Assembly (NCBI GenBank): GCA_017391545.1 | Contig: JAFOYD010000043.1 | Span: forward strand, 1-7,203 | Source of the DNA: Lachnospiraceae bacterium | GTDB lineage: Bacteria; Bacillota; Clostridia; Lachnospirales; Lachnospiraceae | Length of the DNA: 7,203 bases | Direction: 5' to 3' | In this document: piece after piece, positions 1 through 3,735 of the stretch | Layout: the number at the start of each line of letters is the position of its first letter | Position numbering within the stretch: the stretch's first letter is position 1 | Program-made: the position numbers and the translations under genes | Notes under the pieces: generated by a model | Seen by the model: only the letters and a program-made list of their open reading frames with translations | What the model was told of the DNA's origin: nothing | Databases searched by the model: none

Positions 1-457
1 CAGTCGCGGTTCCATTTTTATAAGCATCACTCGTCTCCATTAATTTCTCGTAATCATCTGTTCTGACCAGAAAAACATCCAGCTGGTTCTCATCCGGAAC
101 ATCGTTGAACCACTTGATACTACCATCCAGCCAGATTTGTGGGAACTTAATTCCGCAGCCTGCTTCTTCAAAGAGTATCGTATCACTCTCTATTTCTCCG
201 CCTTTTACTGTCTTCATTCCATCATCCTGATATTCCTCATTGAAAAATACATCGCTCCACTCACCGTCCTTGAGCGTGATGCTTCCTTCGACCGCCGGTG
301 CCTGTGCCGTGTCTGATGTCTGCGCTGTGTCCTGTGCCTGTGTCATTTCCTGTGTCTGTGAAGCAGCCGGTTCCGCCTTCTGTGCGCCACAGCCTGTCAT
401 CATGCCTGCTGCCAGTGTCATTGATAATAAAACTGCCATTACCTGTTTCTTTTTCAT
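1..457 (-). CDS. Putative lipoprotein, 3' end cut by window edge
   Basis: The frame is open from an ATG at 457 to the window edge, giving 152 visible residues. The N-terminus is a lipoprotein signal peptide: a basic start (MKKKQ), a hydrophobic stretch, then a lipobox M-T-G-C with the lipidated Cys at residue 23. A low-complexity Gln/Thr/Ala linker follows (about residues 25-54), then a more ordered, acidic region with several Trp and Phe. Expected location is the outer face of the cytoplasmic membrane. An AAAGGA ribosome binding site (466-471) sits 8 nt before the ATG, which fixes the start. I do not recognise the family of the mature domain. It follows the peptide precursor on the same strand, beyond a terminator with only about 36 bp between, so it may be expressed by read-through. 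Immunity or surface-partner function is possible but only inferred from position. Confidence 0.85.
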   Translation of the reverse strand, partial: MKKKQVMAVLLSMTLAAGMMTGCGAQKAEPAASQTQEMTQAQDTAQTSDTAQAPAVEGSITLKDGEWSDVFFNEEYQDDGMKTVKGGEIESDTILFEEAGCGIKFPQIWLDGSIKWFNDVPDENQLDVFLVRTDDYEKLMETSDAYKNGTAT

Positions 458-465
458 AAGTATAG

Positions 466-471
466 TCCTTT
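466..471 (-). promoter_or_regulatory. Ribosome binding site of the lipoprotein gene
   Basis: On the minus strand AAAGGA lies 8 nt upstream of the ATG at 457. It supports the lipoprotein start and argues against the overlapping open frame at 479-261, which lacks such a site. Confidence 0.7.
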
Positions 472-493
472 CTCTGCAACTGTCTGCTATCAC

Positions 494-521
494 AAAAAAT
501 GCCGTTTTAACGGCATTTTTT
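494..521 (-). terminator. Hairpin terminator after the repeat-peptide gene
   Basis: A perfect inverted repeat: arms 494-506 and 509-521 pair over 13 bp around a TT centre. The GC core is GCCG/CGGC, flanked by runs of six A and six T. It begins 2 nt after the stop codon of the precursor gene when read on the minus strand and ends in a T-run there, the form of an intrinsic terminator. It is symmetric, so it could also stop plus-strand transcription. It probably separates high-level precursor mRNA from the downstream lipoprotein gene. Confidence 0.88.
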
Positions 522-522
522 G

Positions 523-768
523 TTAGCACTTTCTTCTTTCGACTGGCTTGATGGTCGGCCTCACTGCTCCGACTGGTAAGATATCCGGCTTTACTGCACC
601 AACTGGCTGGATGTCCGGTTTCACTACTCCGACTGGTAAGATATCCGGCTTCACGCCCTGTACGCCGCCTGTCAAACTACTTGTCATACCACCTGTTACA
701 CCACCTGTTACCTCGTCAAGCAGATCGTCGTTTAAAGCTTTGTTATTGTTCATTTCATTTGTCTTCAT
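523..768 (-). CDS. Decapeptide-repeat secreted peptide (bacteriocin/RiPP-like) precursor
   Basis: An 81-residue precursor. Residues 1-23 look like a double-glycine leader: a polar N-terminus with an Asn run, then ALNDDLLDEVTGG, whose acidic/hydrophobic pattern before GG is typical of substrates of C39-peptidase ABC exporters. Two more GG pairs follow (26-27 and 34-35) in a Thr/Gly-rich segment. Residues 39-78 are four head-to-tail 10-residue units: VKPDILPVGV, VKPDIQPVGA, VKPDILPVGA, VRPTIKPVER. The chain ends RKC, with the only Cys as the last residue. Each unit has Pro at positions 3 and 7, and the first three carry a Lys and an Asp. The start has a near-ideal AGGAGG site at 8 nt. Gene neighbours (ABC exporters, ECF sigma) support a secreted peptide. 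I recognise no named family for the repeat core, and activity and modification are unknown. The plus-strand open frame over the same repeats is judged a shadow. Confidence 0.85.
   Translation of the reverse strand: MKTNEMNNNKALNDDLLDEVTGGVTGGMTSSLTGGVQGVKPDILPVGVVKPDIQPVGAVKPDILPVGAVRPTIKPVERRKC
541..660 (-). repeat. Four tandem 30-bp repeats encoding the decapeptide core
   Basis: Units at 541-570, 571-600, 601-630 and 631-660 are head-to-tail with no spacers and are in frame with the precursor gene. The units at 571 and 631 are identical over their first 21 bases. Those at 541 and 601 differ at 7 of 30 positions, while neighbouring units 571 and 601 differ at 9. This suggests duplication of a 60-bp pair as well as of the 30-bp unit. 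Confidence 0.92.
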
Positions 769-776
769 ATTAAATT

Positions 777-782
777 CCTCCT
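777..782 (-). promoter_or_regulatory. Strong ribosome binding site of the precursor gene
   Basis: AGGAGG on the minus strand, a full match to the anti-Shine-Dalgarno core, lies 8 nt before the ATG at 768. It is the strongest such site seen in the window, as expected for an abundantly made peptide precursor. Confidence 0.85.
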
Positions 783-810
783 ATGATTCATTTTCTTTGA
801 TTATTTTGTT

Positions 811-854
811 TTCTATCTTTTTATACAACTGAGTTTTCTGTGTGGCCGCTTTTT
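811..854 (-). promoter_or_regulatory. Promoter-like element, copy A (before the precursor gene)
   Basis: Read on the minus strand: AAAAAGCGGCC (854-844), a variable spacer, then TCAGTTGTATAAAA (832-819). It matches copy B at 1715-1758 in 36 of 44 positions without gaps. An A/T-only tract (850-868) lies directly upstream, resembling an UP element. If TATAAA (825-820) is the -10, the spacer to GCGGCC is 18 nt. If GTTGTA is used, it is 14 nt. Transcription would start near 813, giving a leader of about 45 nt. GCGGCC is not a housekeeping -35, so I infer recognition by the ECF sigma factor encoded next door. A repressor or activator site is the alternative. Confidence 0.7.
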
Positions 855-866
855 AAAAAATATTTT

Positions 867-1355
867 TTATTTTATCTCAAACATCCCTGACAGCTCTCCA
901 AGCGCCTTTGCATGCAGCCTTTTGATCTGACCGTAAGGCTTTTTCATCAGTTCTGAAATCTCCTTTAACGTGTGCCCACTATAGTAATGCAGGATGATCA
1001 GATCCCTTTTGTCTTCGTCCAGCTTACAAAGCGCATCCGCAAGTCTTCCCTGCATTTCCCTCTCCACAAGTCCTTCCACAAAATCTTCGGTGACTTCTTC
1101 ACTATAATTTTCAGGAATGTCGACCACCTGCCGGAATTTCATGGATTTGTAGTAATTAATTACCGTATTGTGCGTAATCGTATAAATCCATGTAGAGATA
1201 GACGCTTTGCTCTCGTCAAAAGAATCATAGTTCTGAAACACTTTGACGAACACGTTCTGTGCGAGATCCTCTGCCTCCTCCACTCGATTGATCTTAGAGG
1301 ACACATATCGCAGAACCTTCGGATAATATTCCTTGTAAAGCTGCTCCTTTTCCAT
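867..1355 (-). CDS. ECF-type RNA polymerase sigma factor
   Basis: A 162-residue sigma-70 family protein of the two-domain ECF architecture; it directs RNA polymerase to a specific promoter set. The sigma-2 region covers about residues 5-72, with the recognisable EEAEDLAQNVFVKVF helix and the melting segment STWIYTITHNTVINYY. A short acidic linker (about 80-100) leads to sigma-4 at about 101-156, including the helix-turn-helix LKEISELMKKPYGQIKRLHAKAL. I chose the ATG at 1355 because an AGGGG ribosome binding site lies about 6 nt upstream. A TTG at 1373 would add six residues but overlaps that site. No recognisable anti-sigma factor lies beside it. It sits between the two copies of the duplicated promoter-like element, making it the obvious candidate to read them. 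Downstream comes the repeat-peptide precursor, with no GC-rich terminator between. Confidence 0.93.
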   Translation of the reverse strand: MEKEQLYKEYYPKVLRYVSSKINRVEEAEDLAQNVFVKVFQNYDSFDESKASISTWIYTITHNTVINYYKSMKFRQVVDIPENYSEEVTEDFVEGLVEREMQGRLADALCKLDEDKRDLIILHYYSGHTLKEISELMKKPYGQIKRLHAKALGELSGMFEIK

Positions 1356-1404
1356 ATTTCTCCCCTTTTTCAAATTCTGTTTTTAGATACGCTATTGTTT
1401 TCAC

Positions 1405-1413
1405 ATTATATCA
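1405..1413 (-). promoter_or_regulatory. Extended -10 promoter for the sigma factor gene
   Basis: On the minus strand TGATATAAT is a perfect extended -10 (TGnTATAAT). It lies about 50 bp before the sigma factor ATG at 1355. No good -35 is present at 17 nt, which is usual for extended -10 promoters and suggests help from an activator. It would give basal, housekeeping-driven expression of the sigma gene independent of the copy B element. Confidence 0.5.
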
Positions 1414-1443
1414 TACATTCGTCGTAAATTATCAGTTATTTTA

Positions 1444-1465
1444 AAATCTTTAACAAATCTTTAAC
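1444..1465. repeat. Tandem exact 11-bp direct repeat
   Basis: AAATCTTTAAC occurs twice back to back (1444-1454 and 1455-1465). It lies between the small-protein stop and the sigma gene, about 35-55 bp upstream of the extended -10. An 11-bp period with TTTAACA half-sites is typical of OmpR/PhoB-family response-regulator boxes. This is a candidate activator site, not a proven one; the AT-rich sequence lowers its weight. Confidence 0.45.
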
Positions 1466-1483
1466 AACAATTCAGTCTTGGCA

Positions 1484-1672
1484 TTACTGCCCGTTATGTT
1501 CCAGAAATGCTTTTCTGGATGCATCCGGATCCCCCGCAGCACACACAAATTCCAGATCATCATCCGAAATTTCATTGTGATAGCGGTTCTCCGTTTTCTG
1601 TATCAGCCGCTCCAGTTTTGTATTCGGCTCAAAATGCTCCAAATCAAAAATCGCCTTTATCATTTTTTCCAT
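1484..1672 (-). CDS. Small 62-residue protein with leader-like C-terminal half
   Basis: Starts at the ATG at 1672 behind an AAAGGA site about 9-10 nt upstream. The protein is soluble-looking, acidic, with no signal peptide, membrane segment or Cys pair. Residues about 14-50 read PNTKLERLIQKTENRY, then EISDDDLEFVCAAGD. The latter resembles the end of double-glycine-type or NHLP-type leader peptides (compare ALNDDLLDEVTGG in the neighbouring precursor), with Ala-Gly in place of Gly-Gly. A 14-residue polar tail follows. It shares the duplicated promoter element and its exact spacing with the precursor gene, so it is probably in the same regulon. It may be a second peptide precursor or a regulator of the sigma factor gene that follows it by about 130 bp. 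I do not recognise a named family. Confidence 0.75.
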   Translation of the reverse strand: MEKMIKAIFDLEHFEPNTKLERLIQKTENRYHNEISDDDLEFVCAAGDPDASRKAFLEHNGQ

Positions 1673-1687
1673 TCTTCATCATCCTTT

Positions 1688-1701
1688 CACTGTTTACAGT
1701 G
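1688..1701. promoter_or_regulatory. Inverted repeat in the small-gene 5' leader
   Basis: CACTGTTTACAGTG is a perfect 14-bp palindrome (6-bp arms, TT centre). It overlaps the upstream edge of the small protein's ribosome binding site and lies downstream of the predicted start of transcription. It could be an operator or a weak RNA hairpin affecting translation. The copy A leader lacks it. Confidence 0.3.
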
Positions 1702-1714
1702 CAATCATCTCACT

Positions 1715-1758
1715 TTCTGTTATTTTATACAACTGACTTGGCTGCGCGGCCGCTTTTT
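1715..1758 (-). promoter_or_regulatory. Promoter-like element, copy B (before small protein and sigma genes)
   Basis: Read on the minus strand: AAAAAGCGGCC (1758-1748) and TCAGTTGTATAAAA (1736-1723), with the same internal spacing as copy A. Here the GC core extends to GCGGCCGC. The distance from the T of TATAAA (1729) to the ATG (1672) is 57 nt, identical to copy A. A T-run/A-run tract lies upstream (to about 1770). It starts just after the stop codon of the 640-residue gene with no clear terminator between. Inferred use: sigma-factor-dependent, autoregulatory promoter. Confidence 0.7.
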
Positions 1759-1779
1759 TGATAAAAAAATTTCAGCATT

Positions 1780-3702
1780 TTAGTCAAGTGTCCACAAACG
1801 CTGTAGTCTGCACTTCTGGTCATACTCTTTTTCCAGCAGTGCAATCCACCCCTCCGGTTTTCTTCGCAGTACCTCGACCATAATGTCTTTATCCATCTCA
1901 ACGATTTTTGCCTGCGAGCTTACGACCGTGTAAGTAGAACCTGCCTCTTTACAGTCAAAAAGGCTTTCCTGCCCGAATATCGCACCGTTTTTGACAATCC
2001 TGATACTTTTTACCATACCATCTAATGCCATCCTGCTCTCTTCCAGTTTGCCGTCACTCACGATATAAAGTTTATCCGGTCTTGTGTTTTCATTTAAGAC
2101 AGTGTCACCTGTAAGACAGGTTCTGATACTGCAGTACTCAGCAAGTTTTATGATTTCCTCAATGGTAATTGCGTCAAAGATACCTGAATTTTTCAGACAG
2201 AGTGCGATCTGGGCACGCGTGATCTTATGAAGCTTCTCTTCCTCTGTATCATCCACATGGATAAAAATCGCCTTTTTGGCTGCAACGTTTTCATTTGACA
2301 GTAATGCAGTAACCTCGTCCATCAAAAGCTCATGAAGTTTATCAAGTACAAACTCAAAAATGCCATTTTTTGATGTGTATGTAATCATAATGCCGCTTTC
2401 AAGGAGCTGGTAATTTACAAAAAGATTAATTTTTGTATCAGAAGGCTGAATGAAATCAATCTCCCTAAAAGACATATCATTCTCCCCTGAATCTTCCGGA
2501 TTCAAAAAACCGGTAAAGTTCTGCACCATGCTGACATATTCATCAAACTGAATCCCTGTTCCACGTTCGACATCAGCCACATCACATTCGCCATATTTGA
2601 CAGCAAGCTCAAGCTGCCTGTCAATTTGCTTACATCCTGTTATCTTATCATTGTCACATAAAATTCTTACAGGGATAATCTTCATTTCAGTACCGCTTTG
2701 AGCCAGCGCTAACACAGCTTCATTCTCATGATTATATTTTCCAAGCAGATCTGCCCATGCATAGAGGAACAATGACTTGACAGAGATGCCATTGTTCTGG
2801 CAAAAACTGTCGATCTTGTCGGTCAGCTCCTCCCCAACTTCCTTATAAGAAACAACTTTTTCATAATATGTCTTACCAAGCGCGTATTCTCCCGACTTTT
2901 CACAGGGAAGCTGCAGATGTTTTGGAGACGGACCAAAGATTGTTTTCCAGTAATTTACATTTTTTTCATTCAGCTGTTCATTCATCCTGTCAAGTGCTTC
3001 TTCTGTTACCATCTTTATATTTTCGCCTTTTGTCTTTAAGTCAGCAAAGATTTCTCTGATCATCCCGATTACATCGATGTGATCCCGTGATTTCGGACAG
3101 AGCGATATCACAACAAGTAATTCATAAGATTTTATGATATATCCGCAAAGGTTGCAGATTCCATTCTTCTCGATATCATATTCGCGGCGTGACTGCGCTG
3201 CCAGGATATTTACCATCAGTGCCTTTTGCTTTTTATCGTCATACTTTTGAATATTACAGATTGGAAAGGATGCGTTGCTGCTCTCATAGATGACTTTCAC
3301 AGGATTCTGCATTCCTTTATGGAAATACACCGTACGAAATGCCTTATTTCTACGAATGTATTCCGCATAATTTTTCATGATTTTCTTCGTATCAATCTCT
3401 CCTGTCAGTTTTAATACGACCGTTTTGTAATGATGGCTTTCACTCTCATTGATTTTATTTAACAAATCTTTCTCGTCCTGTGTAAGCAAGTCAATCTCTT
3501 CTACATTACTTTGAAGTTTTCGTCGTATTTTGATCAGTTCTGACTTTGGCAGCTTCTCAAGAATCATATTGTTGTTCGGGAGAATGTCTACGAATGCGCT
3601 CTCCGTACTTTGCGTGCTGTTCTGTTTCTTCTGAAACTCATCGTTTAGTTGATTGATTATTTTCTGATAGTCCACATCATATTGTTTTTCCAGTTCTGCC
3701 AT
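1780..3702 (-). CDS. Condensation-like domain protein with C-terminal cNMP-binding-like domain
   Basis: 640 residues, no signal peptide or membrane segment. After a polar, coiled N-terminus (1-88), residues about 90-460 resemble an NRPS condensation/acyltransferase-fold domain: the opening VVLKLTGEIDTKKIMKNY and NKAFRTVYF, then a YW...LQLP block (251-266) and the helix SVKSLFLYAWADLLGKY (308-323). The catalytic HHxxxDG motif is not recognisable; the matching zone (about 202-213) holds a single His. Residues about 500-620 form a CRP-like cyclic-nucleotide-binding fold (GIFDAITIEEI, LYIVSDGKLE, GAIFGQESLF), but the cAMP-contacting Glu and Arg of the phosphate-binding cassette appear replaced (FGQ, and S-T-Y for R-S-A). 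No DNA-binding helix-turn-helix follows. The gene starts 33 nt after the second transporter gene, behind a GGGAAGGG site, so is probably co-transcribed. Its role in peptide maturation or export is unknown. Confidence 0.8.
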   Translation of the reverse strand: MAELEKQYDVDYQKIINQLNDEFQKKQNSTQSTESAFVDILPNNNMILEKLPKSELIKIRRKLQSNVEEIDLLTQDEKDLLNKINESESHHYKTVVLKLTGEIDTKKIMKNYAEYIRRNKAFRTVYFHKGMQNPVKVIYESSNASFPICNIQKYDDKKQKALMVNILAAQSRREYDIEKNGICNLCGYIIKSYELLVVISLCPKSRDHIDVIGMIREIFADLKTKGENIKMVTEEALDRMNEQLNEKNVNYWKTIFGPSPKHLQLPCEKSGEYALGKTYYEKVVSYKEVGEELTDKIDSFCQNNGISVKSLFLYAWADLLGKYNHENEAVLALAQSGTEMKIIPVRILCDNDKITGCKQIDRQLELAVKYGECDVADVERGTGIQFDEYVSMVQNFTGFLNPEDSGENDMSFREIDFIQPSDTKINLFVNYQLLESGIMITYTSKNGIFEFVLDKLHELLMDEVTALLSNENVAAKKAIFIHVDDTEEEKLHKITRAQIALCLKNSGIFDAITIEEIIKLAEYCSIRTCLTGDTVLNENTRPDKLYIVSDGKLEESRMALDGMVKSIRIVKNGAIFGQESLFDCKEAGSTYTVVSSQAKIVEMDKDIMVEVLRRKPEGWIALLEKEYDQKCRLQRLWTLD

Positions 3703-3735
3703 TTTCGTACCCTTCCCTTTCCATTATTGTTTTTA

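Noticed and set aside
261..479. Minus-strand 72-codon frame overlapping the lipoprotein start
   Set aside because: Low-complexity Gly/Thr/Asp translation that is a frame shadow of the lipoprotein's Gln/Thr/Ala linker. The lipoprotein frame has a signal peptide and ribosome binding site.
541..660. CRISPR array
   Set aside because: Repeat units are contiguous with no unique spacers, diverge between copies, and are in frame within a coding gene.
548..832. Plus-strand open frame of 94 codons across the repeat gene, also with a repetitive translation
   Set aside because: Its repetition simply mirrors the 30-bp DNA repeats. It covers the copy A promoter element and lacks a ribosome binding site, while the minus-strand gene has AGGAGG and a leader motif.
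855..868. A6-T-A-T6 palindrome as a terminator of the sigma gene
   Set aside because: A/T only, no GC stem, and it overlaps the stop codon. More likely an upstream A/T tract of the copy A promoter.
1356..1373. TTG at 1373 as the sigma factor start
   Set aside because: It would place the AGGGG ribosome binding site inside the coding region and adds six non-conserved-looking residues; the ATG at 1355 is better placed.
972..1427. Plus-strand 151-codon frame opposite the sigma gene
   Set aside because: Antisense shadow of a clear sigma factor gene; no ribosome binding site or recognisable domain.
1746..1753. GCGGCCGC palindrome as a stand-alone operator
   Set aside because: Only copy B is fully palindromic; copy A has GCGGCCAC, so the symmetry is not the conserved feature.
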